Assembly (NCBI GenBank): GCA_022826005.1
Contig: JAJDVT010000017.1
Location: forward strand, 1 to 33,020
Direction: 5' to 3'
DNA: 33,020 bases
Source: Gemmatimonadota bacterium
Lineage (GTDB): Bacteria > Gemmatimonadota > Gemmatimonadetes > Longimicrobiales > Gaopeijiaceae
The translations under genes and the position numbers were made by a program. The notes under the pieces are model-generated. The model was not told the DNA's origin, searched no databases, and saw nothing but the letters and a program-made list of their open reading frames with translations. Shown in pieces: positions 16,366 through 25,064 of the stretch (position 1 is its first letter; every line of letters begins with the position of its first letter).

Positions 16366-17358
16366 TCACGGGTCCACGGCCAGGCGACCCACCACGTCTC
16401 CCACGGTGTTGGTGAGCGGCGGCTGCGCGTGCTCGGCCAGCGCCCGGGTAGAGCCCGGCGAAAGGATGCCGGCCCGGGCCAGCACGGCCAGCAGCGCCGG
16501 AGCGGCTGCCCGCCAGGCCCCGTCCTCCACCTTGACGGCGACGCCGAGCCCGCGCTCCCGGTCGGCGGCCGCATAGACTCCCTCCGCCCCCGTCTTGGCG
16601 AGTACGCGCCCCCTTTCCACCTCCACGAGCCGGGTGCAGAGCCGGCCGGTTCCCGCCACCATGAACGGGTGCGAGACCATGGCGCCGATCACGCGTCCGG
16701 GCGCCCCACCCCCCTCCGCCGCCACCACCAGCCGCGCCATCGCCCCGGCGAGATCCCGGAGCGGAATCGCGAAGGTGGGCACGCCGCAGCCGTCCACGGC
16801 CGATGGAATTGCGCGGGGATCGCACCGCGCCCACCGCGCGAGCTCGCGCCGCATTCGCAGCTGGACCGGGTGCGCCGGGTGCTCGTAGCCCTCCAGGGGC
16901 CAGGAGTGGAAGGCGGACAGCGCCAGCATCCCCGCATGTTTTCCCGAGCAGTTGCTCATGATCGAAGTGAGGGGCGTGCCCGCGGCTGCGAGTTCCCGCT
17001 CGCGTTCGCGCCGCAGTGGAGGATGGGGACCGCAGACGAGCAGCGCCTCCTCCACGCCGGCCTTCGCCAGCATCGACCGCGCTGCCGCCAGGTGTGCCTC
17101 CTCCGAGTTGTGTGAACCGCAGCATAGCGCGATCTCCCTTTCGGAAAACCCGAAATGGTCCGCAGCCCCGTCCGCCACCAGCGGCAGGGTCTGAAACGGC
17201 TTCGCCGCCGACCGCAGCACCGTGGGGCGTCCGGCATCTCCCCAGCTGCCGACAATGTGCCCCGCGGCGTCCGCGACCACCGCATGTACCCGGTGGGTCG
17301 ACTCGCGCAGCGCCCCCCTGCCGGCGGAGACCGTCAGAGGCTGGCCCCCCGGTCTCAT
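16366..17358 (-). CDS. Asparaginase II family (Rhizobium-type) L-asparaginase
   Basis: About 330 residues of the Asparaginase_II family, distinct from the E. coli AnsA/AnsB fold and typified by Rhizobium etli ReAV. It would hydrolyse L-asparagine to aspartate and ammonia. With ATG at 17358 the SxxK pair is S50 and K53 in LRSAAKPFQ. The block SNCSGKHAGML gives C137 and K140, and DGCGVPTF gives D189 and C191. These sit two positions from what I recall as the ReAV zinc and catalytic residues. No signal peptide, so probably cytoplasmic. An upstream ATG at 17448 would add 30 unsupported residues. Confidence 0.88.
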   Translation of the reverse strand: MRPGGQPLTVSAGRGALRESTHRVHAVVADAAGHIVGSWGDAGRPTVLRSAAKPFQTLPLVADGAADHFGFSEREIALCCGSHNSEEAHLAAARSMLAKAGVEEALLVCGPHPPLRRERERELAAAGTPLTSIMSNCSGKHAGMLALSAFHSWPLEGYEHPAHPVQLRMRRELARWARCDPRAIPSAVDGCGVPTFAIPLRDLAGAMARLVVAAEGGGAPGRVIGAMVSHPFMVAGTGRLCTRLVEVERGRVLAKTGAEGVYAAADRERGLGVAVKVEDGAWRAAAPALLAVLARAGILSPGSTRALAEHAQPPLTNTVGDVVGRLAVDP

Positions 17359-17481
17359 GGGAGGAGGCTCCCGGCGACGCTCAACATTGGCGGCAGCCGG
17401 GGGGCGTTGCCATGGTGCGATGGGCGCCGGTCCCGGGAAGGCGGTCATTGCGGTCCATCGCAGCCGCCTGTCCTACCTTTC

Positions 17482-19140
17482 TCAGCGCGAGCCATCCCCC
17501 CCGGCGGAGCCGCCGTCCACCGGCGCGGTTGCCGCCAGCGGAGAGCCCGCCAGCGCGAAGAGTTCGGCCTGGGTCTCCGCCGCGAGCAGCAGCTCCACCG
17601 CCCGGCCGAGCTGGACGTCGGCCTCGCGGGTACGCCTGAAACGTCCCAGGTCGTCCCACGCGAGCAGCGCGATCTCGCTGCCCAGGAGACGGGCCAGGGT
17701 GCCGCGCGCGCGCATGAACGCCTCGAAGGGTACTTCGGCGCCGCGTTCCTCCAGCGTGGCGTGAAAGCTCTCGAGGTCCGCATCGGTGATAGCGAAGCCG
17801 GGCTCCAGGTCCGGATGCTGGGCAACGTAGCGGACCGCCCAGTTCTGCACGGCCGCGGAGAAACCGTTGGCGAAGGCGAGGATCTCGTCCACGGCAGTCC
17901 GCTCGGCCAGGGGCAGGGTGTCCTGCAACATCCAGAGATCGGGAACGATGCCGCCCCCGCCGTGGAGCACGCGTCCCCCGGCGGAGGTGAAGCGAGGTTT
18001 GTCGCCCTGGTCGGGCCGGTCCGCCGGATTCCCCTCCACCGTGATCGGACCGTCACCGATGGATTCGGACCGAGCGCTTCGATCGCGCTCGATGGAGCGC
18101 CCGGCCGGTGTGTACCAGCGCGCGGTCGTGAGCCACAACACATTCCCGCCCGGAAGCTCGAACAGCGACTGGACGGACCCCTTGCCGTACGTCGTGGCTC
18201 CGATCAGCAGGGCGCGATCGTGATCCTGCAGAGCCCCCGCCACGATCTCCGCCGCCGACGCGCTGCTCCTTTCGACCAGAACGACGACCGGCAGCTGCGG
18301 ATAGGCCTGCTCCCGCGTGGCCGCGAATCCCTCCGGTTCCGCCGACCGGCTGCGGATCTCCACGATCTCGCTACCCCGGTCGAGGAAGAGGTCGGCCAGT
18401 CCCACTCCTTCGGTAAGAAGGCCACCCCGGTTGCCGCGCAAGTCCAGGATGAGCGACGTCATTCCCTCCGCCGCGAGGGAATCGACGGCGGCACGCACCT
18501 CCTGTGTGGTGGTGCGGTTGAAGTTGAGGAGCGGCACGTACCCGATCCCACCCTCGAGCATGGCGGCAAAGGGAACCGACGGCAACCGGATCGCGGCGCG
18601 CTCCACCTCGAAGTCTATGACGCGCTCGACACCCGGCCTCCTGATCCCGATCCGCACGCTCGTCCCCGGTTCGCCCCGCATCAGCCCCACGGCCTGGTCG
18701 GACACCCATCCCTCCACCGACTGCCCATCCACCTCGACGATCCGGTCTCCGGACCTGATCCCGGCCCTCGCGGCGGGCGTCGCCGGTATCGGGGCGGAAA
18801 CCGTGATGAACCCGTCCCGGTCGACGACTTCGAGACCGACGCCCTGGTAGTCGCCCTGGGTGCGGATCCGCACCTCTTCCCACCGGCTGGCGGGCACGAA
18901 TCGCGAGTTGGGATCTTCGAGCCGGTCGACCAGGCCGTTGATCGCCATCTCGTAGAGACTGTCGACATCCACTATCTCGACGAAGTCGTTCTCGATGTGG
19001 CGCCTGACCTCGTCGAGCACGCGCGCGTGGATGTAGATGTTCCCGCCCGAGCCCACATCGCTCTGCAGGAACCATCCGCCGCAAACGACCGCGACGATGA
19101 AGACCAGCCCCGGCAGCCGTGCCCGCTTCGCCCTGTTCAT
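17482..19140 (-). CDS. S41-family C-terminal processing peptidase with PDZ domain
   Basis: About 552 residues, an envelope serine protease of the CtpA/Prc class. A basic start (MNRAKRARLP) and one hydrophobic helix (about 11-26) form a signal or anchor. A PDZ domain spans roughly 95-175 (GVGLEVVDRDG, AGIRSGDRIVEVDGQ). The S41 domain contains LILDLRGNRGG and the Ser/Lys dyad S295 (RSSASAAE) and K320 (TTYGKGSVQ), 25 residues apart as in CtpA/CtpB. About 200 residues beyond the catalytic domain are unusual and mainly helical. I chose ATG at 19140 because AAGGAGG lies upstream; ATG at 19176 is possible. Confidence 0.92.
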   Translation of the reverse strand: MNRAKRARLPGLVFIVAVVCGGWFLQSDVGSGGNIYIHARVLDEVRRHIENDFVEIVDVDSLYEMAINGLVDRLEDPNSRFVPASRWEEVRIRTQGDYQGVGLEVVDRDGFITVSAPIPATPAARAGIRSGDRIVEVDGQSVEGWVSDQAVGLMRGEPGTSVRIGIRRPGVERVIDFEVERAAIRLPSVPFAAMLEGGIGYVPLLNFNRTTTQEVRAAVDSLAAEGMTSLILDLRGNRGGLLTEGVGLADLFLDRGSEIVEIRSRSAEPEGFAATREQAYPQLPVVVLVERSSASAAEIVAGALQDHDRALLIGATTYGKGSVQSLFELPGGNVLWLTTARWYTPAGRSIERDRSARSESIGDGPITVEGNPADRPDQGDKPRFTSAGGRVLHGGGGIVPDLWMLQDTLPLAERTAVDEILAFANGFSAAVQNWAVRYVAQHPDLEPGFAITDADLESFHATLEERGAEVPFEAFMRARGTLARLLGSEIALLAWDDLGRFRRTREADVQLGRAVELLLAAETQAELFALAGSPLAATAPVDGGSAGGDGSR

Positions 19141-19180
19141 CGGGTCATCGGCCTCCTTCGCCTTGCCCCCGCGCATATGA

Positions 19181-19828
19181 CTACCCCCCACAACTGCCGG
19201 AAGCCTCCGGAAACCTCGAAACGACTTCGCGGCGGATCCGGCTCTCGACCTCGTCGGGACTGCCGCACCCGGACACCAGTACGGCGTTCGCCAGCGTCGC
19301 CGCCAATTCAACATACCCCTCCCGGACCCGCTGGTGGAAGCTGGCGCCCGCCGACTCGAAGCGGTCGCCACCCTTCCCCTGCCGACGCTGGCGGGCCATG
19401 CCCTCGGTGACCGGCAGGTCGAGCACGATATACAGATCGGGCACGAGCCCCGAGGTCGCGTAGGCATTGAGGGGGACGATGGGCTCCACCCCGATCCCGC
19501 GGCCGTACCCCTGGTAGGCGAGGGTGCTCATGTCGAAGCGGTCGGAGACCACCCAGCTGCCACCGGCCAGCGCGGGCTCCACGACGCTCCGGACGAAGGC
19601 CGACCGGGCGGCCAGAATCAGGAGCAGCTCGGTCTCCCGCGGCACCGCGAGATCGTTGTCGTGCAGGACCAGTTGGCGTATCCGCTCCCCCACCCGCGTT
19701 CCGCCCGGCTCGCGCGCCCCGACAACCTGCAGGCCCGCCGCGCGCAGGAAGGCGCGGAGCCGCCCGGCCTGGGTGGTCTTTCCGGTCCCTTCGGCCCCCT
19801 CGACGGCGATGAAGCGCCCGTGCGGCAC
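19181..19828 (-). CDS. tmk: Thymidylate kinase
   Basis: A 215-residue dTMP kinase making dTDP with ATP. The P-loop GAEGTGKT is at residues 11-18, the substrate motif SDRFDMSTLAYQGYGRG follows in the middle, and a basic LID stretch (RQRRQGKGGDRFE) comes after LYIVLDLPV. ARxPGGT appears as AREPGGTRVGERIR. The start is GTG at 19828, 17 bases after the ylbF-like gene. The Arg-rich LID and simple P-loop leave the enzyme type (I or II) open. Confidence 0.96.
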   Translation of the reverse strand: MPHGRFIAVEGAEGTGKTTQAGRLRAFLRAAGLQVVGAREPGGTRVGERIRQLVLHDNDLAVPRETELLLILAARSAFVRSVVEPALAGGSWVVSDRFDMSTLAYQGYGRGIGVEPIVPLNAYATSGLVPDLYIVLDLPVTEGMARQRRQGKGGDRFESAGASFHQRVREGYVELAATLANAVLVSGCGSPDEVESRIRREVVSRFPEASGSCGG

Positions 19829-19845
19829 CTGGTCAGTCCGTCCTC

Positions 19846-20205
19846 TCAGGAGGTCAGGATGATCGGAGAGGCGGAACCGGCGCGCATCCCCTCCTGAATG
19901 GCCGCGTCCGCCCGATGCATGATTCGGTCGAAGTTCGCCTGCGCCGCGACCAGGCTCTGGTACGCCGACAGCGCCTGCAGTTCCCCCAGTGCGGACTCGT
20001 ACTCCTCCATGTCGCCGGGGGCGGGCTGCTCGCCGCGCTGCAACGCCGTCTGCAACGACTCCTCGATCTTGACCAGACGGTTCCGCAGCCGGGTCATATC
20101 GCGGTCATCGTCCGCGCTCTCCTTTGCCCTGGCCAGCGTCCGGTACTCGGGGGTTCCGCCGAGGGCGCGCCCGAGCGATTCCGCCAATTCCTCGATCCTG
20201 GACAT
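19846..20205 (-). CDS. YlbF/YmcA family regulator-like protein
   Basis: A 119-residue all-helical protein. Pfam-type YlbF proteins are best known from Bacillus, where YlbF, YmcA and YaaT form an iron-sulfur complex affecting RNase Y and development. Conserved pattern: SRIEELAESLGRALGGTPEYRTLARAKESADDD near the start, then YQSLVAAQANFDRIMHRADAAI. I chose ATG at 20205 because AAGGAGG (20214-20220) is 8 bases upstream; the longer open frame would overlap prmC. Its role outside Firmicutes is unknown, and no ymcA or yaaT homologue is in the window. Confidence 0.82.
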   Translation of the reverse strand: MSRIEELAESLGRALGGTPEYRTLARAKESADDDRDMTRLRNRLVKIEESLQTALQRGEQPAPGDMEEYESALGELQALSAYQSLVAAQANFDRIMHRADAAIQEGMRAGSASPIILTS

Positions 20206-20209
20206 CTCG

Positions 20210-21067
20210 TCAACCTCCTTCAGCTCGTGCAAAAACATAGCGGGGCCGCCGGCCGAGGTCCTCATGCACGGTCACCTCGCCGAGGCCCGCACTTCCGCGC
20301 ATCAGCCCCGCGACCGCCTCCGTCTGGGAACTCCCGACTTCGAGGCCCGCCCAGCCTCCGGGGCGCAGGATCCCGCCCAGCCCGGCCACCAGGCCGCGAA
20401 TCAGGCCGAGTCCCGCGTCCGGCGCCACCATGGCGGTGCGCGGCTCCCATTCCCTGACCTCCGGCTCGGCGCTCCGCCACTCCTCTTCACTGAGGTAGGG
20501 CGGATTGGAGAGGACCAGGTCGAAGCTCCGCCCGGCCACGGGTTCCAGCAGGGCCCCGGCGTGGAAGCCGATCTCCCGGTGTCCGCACCGTCGCGCGTTG
20601 CGCCGGGCGATTCGGAGCGCGCCGGCCGATATGTCCGTGGCGACGATCGTGCGGGCGATCCCCTCGTCGGCCAGCGCGATGGCGATGCAGCCCGAACCCG
20701 TCCCCACGTCCAGGGCGGACTCGAAGACCTGGTGCGGGCCCGCCATGCTGGCGAGTACGTCGAGGAGGTATTCGGTCTCCGGGCGGGGGATGGCGACCTC
20801 CGGACCGACCTCCAGCTCCAGGTTCCGGAACGGTGCCGACCCGAGCACGTACTGAAGCGGCTCGCGGGCGCCGCGGCGCAGCAGCAGCGTCTTGTAGCGC
20901 GCCCGCTCGGCGCCCGTGAGCGGCCGGTCGAAGTGAAGGTAGAGGTGGAGCCGGTCCATCCCCAGGACGTGGGCCAACAGGTATTCGGCGTCGAGACGGC
21001 CGTTTTCGATTCCGCGGTCCTCCAGGTAGCGGCCGCTGACGCGGATGACGTCGAGCACCCTCCACAT
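20210..21067 (-). CDS. prmC: Peptide chain release factor N5-glutamine methyltransferase
   Basis: About 285 residues. PrmC methylates the glutamine of the GGQ motif of RF1 and RF2. The N-terminal helical domain is followed by AEYLLAHVLG and PLQYVLGSAPFRNLELEV, with IPRPETEYLL before the SAM motif DVGTGSGCIAIALA and the catalytic LSNPPYLSEEE. The ATG at 21067 gives the typical length. A TTG at 21097 overlapping the prfA stop as TTGA is a plausible alternative given how often this genome uses such overlaps. It directly follows prfA, its substrate gene, as in many bacteria. Confidence 0.95.
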   Translation of the reverse strand: MWRVLDVIRVSGRYLEDRGIENGRLDAEYLLAHVLGMDRLHLYLHFDRPLTGAERARYKTLLLRRGAREPLQYVLGSAPFRNLELEVGPEVAIPRPETEYLLDVLASMAGPHQVFESALDVGTGSGCIAIALADEGIARTIVATDISAGALRIARRNARRCGHREIGFHAGALLEPVAGRSFDLVLSNPPYLSEEEWRSAEPEVREWEPRTAMVAPDAGLGLIRGLVAGLGGILRPGGWAGLEVGSSQTEAVAGLMRGSAGLGEVTVHEDLGRRPRYVFARAEGG

Positions 21068-21093
21068 GCGCGGGGGCGCCGCGGGGCGTGTGC

Positions 21094-22179
21094 TCAACCG
21101 CCCGGCTCTCCCGCGAGCCGCTCTTCGTCGTGCGCCAGCCGCAGTGCCGCCACGAGCTCGTCGAGGTCGCCGTCCAGAATGTCGCCGAGGCGGTAGAGGC
21201 TGAGGCCGATGCGGTGATCGGTGACCCGGTTCTGGGGGAAATTGTAGGTGCGGATCTTCGCCGAGCGGTCGCCGGAGCCGATCTGCGATCTTCGCTCGGC
21301 TGCGCGCTCCGCCTCGCGGGCGGCGATCTTGCGGTCCAGGAGCCGGGAGCGCAGCACCTTCATCGCCCTGGCCTTGTTCTTGTGCTGGGACTTCTCGTCC
21401 TGGCAGGTGACCACCAGCTCCGTGGGCAGGTGGGTAATGCGCACCGCGGAATCGGTCGTGTTGACCGACTGTCCGCCGGGCCCGGACGACCGGAAGACAT
21501 CGATGCGCAGCTCCGCGGGGTCGATCTCGATGTCCACCTCCCCGGCCTCCGGGAGGACCGCCACCGACGCCGCAGAGGTGTGAATGCGGCCCTGGCTCTC
21601 GGTCTCGGGGACCCGCTGGACGCGGTGCACCCCCGACTCGTAGCGGAGGCGTCCGTACGCGCCGCGACCGCGCACGGTGAAGACCGCCTCCCTGATCGCC
21701 CCGGGGATCCCCTCCGAGAGGCCGATCAGCTCCACCGTCCATCCGCGCCGCTCGGCGAGCCTGCGGTACATGCGCATCAGATCCGCGCCGAAGAGGCCGG
21801 CCTCGTCGCCCCCCGTCCCAGCGCGGATCTCCACCACGGCGGGCCGGTCCTCCATCGGATCCGGCGGAACGAGCGCTGCGCGGAGCCGCGCGGCGGCTTC
21901 CTGGAGGCGGCTCTCCAGCGCGGCGATCTCCTCCCCGGCGAGCGCGCGCATTTCGGGGTCGCCGGACTCTGCGTACAGCTCCCTGGCCCCGGCCATCTCG
22001 GCCTCGAGCGCGGAGAGGGCCCTGCCGGCCCCGACCGCCGTGGCCAGCGCGGCCCGTTCCTGCCCGAGTTCGCGCAGCCGGGCCGGGTTCCGAACCACCT
22101 CGGGTTCCGAAAGCTCGCGCTCGATGGCGTGGAAGCGCTCTTCCGTGGCGGCGAAGAGTTTCTCGAGGCGGGGCTCGAT
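21094..22179 (-). CDS. prfA: Peptide chain release factor 1, probable ATC start
   Basis: RF1 reads UAA and UAG stops and triggers peptide release. The codon-recognition PxT motif is present as P-E-T and the GGQ motif lies in [10 protein letters not shown]. With the start at the ATC of 22177-22179 these fall at residues 191-193 and 235-237, and the protein is 361 residues, nearly identical to E. coli RF1 (360, GGQ at 233-235). The text [16 protein letters not shown] also matches the usual RF1 N-terminus. An AAGGAGA lies 6-7 bases before ATC. No ATG, GTG or TTG exists near it; TTG at 22242 and ATG at 22299 overlap lnt and add unrelated residues. Confidence 0.93.
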   Translation of the reverse strand: MEPRLEKLFAATEERFHAIERELSEPEVVRNPARLRELGQERAALATAVGAGRALSALEAEMAGARELYAESGDPEMRALAGEEIAALESRLQEAAARLRAALVPPDPMEDRPAVVEIRAGTGGDEAGLFGADLMRMYRRLAERRGWTVELIGLSEGIPGAIREAVFTVRGRGAYGRLRYESGVHRVQRVPETESQGRIHTSAASVAVLPEAGEVDIEIDPAELRIDVFRSSGPGGQSVNTTDSAVRITHLPTELVVTCQDEKSQHKNKARAMKVLRSRLLDRKIAAREAERAAERRSQIGSGDRSAKIRTYNFPQNRVTDHRIGLSLYRLGDILDGDLDELVAALRLAHDEERLAGEPGG

Positions 22180-22185
22180 CGGGAG

Positions 22186-22192
22186 TCTCCTT
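22186..22192 (-). promoter_or_regulatory. Shine-Dalgarno sequence deciding the prfA start
   Basis: AAGGAGA on the minus strand, 6 bases before an ATC codon where the RF1 homology begins. No standard start codon is within reach of it, which is the main argument for a non-canonical start. Confidence 0.6.
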
Positions 22193-22219
22193 GGGGAGGG
22201 GTGACGAACGCGAAATATG

Positions 22220-23947
22220 TCAGAGGGCCGAGCGGGGTTCAACGTAACCGCCCGGACGCGGTCTGATGCGTCCGACCAGCAGGCTGGCCGCGAAGACAAG
22301 CAGGCACACCGGACCGAGGAGGTCTCCGGTCAGGGTGAAGAGGGTGGTCCGCTCGCGGCGCCTTGCCTCCAGCACCGCCACGCCGGCGGCCCCGGGCTCC
22401 AGAGCGTAGGGTGCCGAAGCGCCGGTCGGAGGCACTGCGAAGGTGTAGCCGGTCGCGGCGATCTGCAGCAGCGAAATCCGGTTCTCGATCGCGCGCAGCC
22501 GGCCGTGGGTGGCATGCTGCCAGTAGGCCCAGGTGACCCTGAACTCACGCGCCGGGTCGAGCCAGTCGTCGTTGGAGAGGACAGCCAGCCACTCCGCCCC
22601 CTCCCGGGCAAGGACGCGGGCGGTGGCGGCGAAGGCCGAATCGTAGCAGACCATGACGCCGACCCGCCGGTTGCCGGAGACGAGGGGCCGTGTGTCCCGT
22701 CCCGCGGCATAGCCCGCGCGGCCGAAGCCGGACGCTGCAACGCGCCACCAGCCCCACCCTTCCAGCCCGGGGACGAGGCGGACCTTGCGGTAGGCGGACG
22801 ACAGGGCTGCGCCCGGCGCCTGCAGGAAGGCCGCGTTGTACCAGACGGTGTCGGCAGCCGCCAACTCCGCATCCATCGCGCCGACGAGCACCGGAGTGCC
22901 GAGGCTCCTGGCGAAGGAGGCGAGTGTCGCTCCGGTGGCGGTGGGCTGCGGGCCGGTGAGTGCCGGACCGGTGGGCTCGACATCGGCGAGCGCCGCGCCG
23001 CCGCGTTCGCCCCCCGTCGGCTGCCGCGGAGTCGCCGCCAGATACCGTTCCGGAAAGGCGGCGAAGTCGAGGGTCCCGGCCGCCGCCGCGCGCAGCGGCT
23101 CCAGCCAGTCCCCGAGTCCACCACTGGCGCGCCCCGGCTGAACCGCCGCCACCCGCCACGCGGCCTCACCGGGAGCGAGCGTGGCTTGGCGCACCTGGCC
23201 CGCCACCGCGGGGAACACCGCCAGAGCAAGTGCCGCTGCCGTGCGCCTGGTGATGTGCGGGAGAGGGCTCGCCCCCGCCGCCCCCCGCCCCCCGGCGCGG
23301 CCGGCTACCCAGGTCGCGCAGGCGACACCTGCCCAACCCCCCGCCGCCACCGTCCAGAACGTCAGGAATCGGGCGCCCAGGAGCTCGCTTCCCGCCGCCA
23401 GCGACGGCGTCCACCCGAGCGACATACCGGCGCTCAGCCACGCGTACGAGAAGCCCGGGACGTGTGCCGCCACCCATTCCGATCCGGTCCAGCACGCCCC
23501 CAGCGCGAGGGGGAACGGCCAGCGCCACCGGCGGCGCAGCGCGACCGCCCCCTCGCATGCCGCGCCCCCGAGCATCCCGATGAGACCCACCACGACCAGG
23601 TAGGAGGGAATCGCCAGCGCGGTGCGCCAGGTGAGCGCCGGGATCATCCAGTAGAGCCCCATGCCGTGCCCGATGGCCGCGGCCGTGAAGCCCAGAGCGA
23701 ACGGCGCGGGGGTGCGAGCCGTGCGGGGGCGGGCCCTGGCGCCGGCGGTCGCGCCGGCCGGGGCCGCGGCTGCGCCTCCGGCCACCAGGGCGGCACCGAG
23801 CGGTGCGAAGGCCAGGAAGGGGAGCAGCGCGCCCCCGAGCGGCGAGAAGGTCGCGCCGACCGCGACCCCCGACGCGGCCGCCAGGAGCAACCCGCGCGGG
23901 ACGCGTGCGCTGTTCACGGGTCGCGCGGTGTTCCGGCGCGGCCGCAT
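22220..23947 (-). CDS. lnt: Apolipoprotein N-acyltransferase
   Basis: A 575-residue inner-membrane enzyme that adds the third acyl chain to lipoproteins. The N-terminal 255 residues hold several hydrophobic helices. The nitrilase-like periplasmic domain carries the triad E300 (AAFPERYLA), K388 (YRKVRLVPG) and C434 (VMVCYDSAF). The residue two after the cysteine is Asp where E. coli has Glu. A last hydrophobic helix ([17 protein letters not shown]) precedes the C-terminus. The protein is somewhat longer than usual because of Ala/Arg-rich loops. With lolA in the same window it supports a diderm lipoprotein pathway. Confidence 0.93.
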   Translation of the reverse strand: MRPRRNTARPVNSARVPRGLLLAAASGVAVGATFSPLGGALLPFLAFAPLGAALVAGGAAAAPAGATAGARARPRTARTPAPFALGFTAAAIGHGMGLYWMIPALTWRTALAIPSYLVVVGLIGMLGGAACEGAVALRRRWRWPFPLALGACWTGSEWVAAHVPGFSYAWLSAGMSLGWTPSLAAGSELLGARFLTFWTVAAGGWAGVACATWVAGRAGGRGAAGASPLPHITRRTAAALALAVFPAVAGQVRQATLAPGEAAWRVAAVQPGRASGGLGDWLEPLRAAAAGTLDFAAFPERYLAATPRQPTGGERGGAALADVEPTGPALTGPQPTATGATLASFARSLGTPVLVGAMDAELAAADTVWYNAAFLQAPGAALSSAYRKVRLVPGLEGWGWWRVAASGFGRAGYAAGRDTRPLVSGNRRVGVMVCYDSAFAATARVLAREGAEWLAVLSNDDWLDPAREFRVTWAYWQHATHGRLRAIENRISLLQIAATGYTFAVPPTGASAPYALEPGAAGVAVLEARRRERTTLFTLTGDLLGPVCLLVFAASLLVGRIRPRPGGYVEPRSAL

Positions 23948-24041
23948 CGCCGACTGAACGCAGCGGGGTTTTGGCCCACGGGCGCCTCAACGAGCACCGC
24001 CTCCGCGGCGAGGGCGGCGAGGTGCCGTACCGGCAAGGCCG

Positions 24042-25064
24042 CTACCCCACGCGGGTCTCGCGGCCCTCCCGGGCCGAATCGTACGCGGCCTCGACCAGAC
24101 TCATCAGGGTGATCTGCTCGGACGGGGGTGCGGCCGCGGCGGTTCCGGCGACAACCCGCACGAACTTGTCCAGCAGGCGCCGGTATCCGTTGGTGAAGAT
24201 GTCCTCGCCTCCGCGCGGGATCGGCTGCCGCGGGGTCACTTCCACGGTGCGCCCGCCCACCTGCTGGTAGATCGTGAGGGGCGTCAGCCGCGCTCCTCCC
24301 TCGGAGCCCACGACCCACAGCCCATGCCGGTCCGCCGGGGCGTGGAGGCGCCAGCTGGCCGCCATGGAAAGAACGACGCCACCCTCGGTGACCACGTGGA
24401 GGTGTGCCTCCTCCTCCACATCGAAGCCGTCACCGGGTGTGATCGCGGACACGCGCTCCACCGCCGGGTAGCCCAGCACCCACAGCGCCAGGTCGAGCGC
24501 CGGGACCCCGAGGTCCATGAGCGCGCCGCCGCCCGACTCCAGGGCACGCCGCCGCCATCCCGTCCGCGGGCGGCGGACGGCGCGGTTGAGCCAGTCCACC
24601 CGCACCGCGCTGATCTCACCCAGCGTCCCGTCGGCGATCGCGGAACGCAGCGCCCGAACATTGGGCTGGTACCGGTGCGACATCCCCAGCACCATCCCTC
24701 TGCCGGTTTCCTCGGCAACCCTCAACAGGTGCCGCACCCCCCCTGCCGACAGTGCCAGCGGACGCTCGACCAGCACGTGCTTCCCCGCCCTCATGCACTC
24801 GGTCGCCAGGTCCTCGTGGACGAAGCTGGGCGCGCAGATCACGACCCCGCCGATCTCCTCGTCGGCCACCAGCGCGTCGTCGTTGAGCACCCTGGAGATC
24901 CCGAAGCGCCCGGCGATCGTCTTCGCCTTCGCCCGGTCCAGGTCGGCCACCGCCGACAGCTCAACGTCCCCCCGCTCGGCGAGGATCGGAAGGTGCATGA
25001 GCTGGCCGATCACGCCGGTGCCCACCACTCCGATCCTGACCCTGCGGCCCCCGGCCTCACGCAT
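24042..25064 (-). CDS. Gfo/Idh/MocA-family protein lacking the usual catalytic residues
   Basis: A 340-residue member of the family of NAD(P)-dependent sugar and inositol dehydrogenases. The Rossmann motif VRIGVVGTGVIGQ is intact. The usual E-K-P motif reads E-R-P (R101), and the usual GxHxxD segment reads GVPALD (P188 for His, D191 kept; D184 also kept). Thus both catalytic Lys and His appear replaced while the fold is conserved. The ATG at 25064 overlaps the rimO end by 8 bases and has GGGAGG 7 bases upstream. Substrate unknown. It may be a binding or scaffold protein, or use other residues. Confidence 0.88.
   Translation of the reverse strand: MREAGGRRVRIGVVGTGVIGQLMHLPILAERGDVELSAVADLDRAKAKTIAGRFGISRVLNDDALVADEEIGGVVICAPSFVHEDLATECMRAGKHVLVERPLALSAGGVRHLLRVAEETGRGMVLGMSHRYQPNVRALRSAIADGTLGEISAVRVDWLNRAVRRPRTGWRRRALESGGGALMDLGVPALDLALWVLGYPAVERVSAITPGDGFDVEEEAHLHVVTEGGVVLSMAASWRLHAPADRHGLWVVGSEGGARLTPLTIYQQVGGRTVEVTPRQPIPRGGEDIFTNGYRRLLDKFVRVVAGTAAAAPPSEQITLMSLVEAAYDSAREGRETRVG

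Noticed and set aside
17155-19410. Plus-strand open frame of 751 codons antisense to the S41 protease and asparaginase
   Set aside because: Shadow of well-supported minus-strand genes.
21068-21742. Upstream extension of the prmC frame giving a 510-residue fusion
   Set aside because: The added part lies over prfA in another frame and has no PrmC or other domain.
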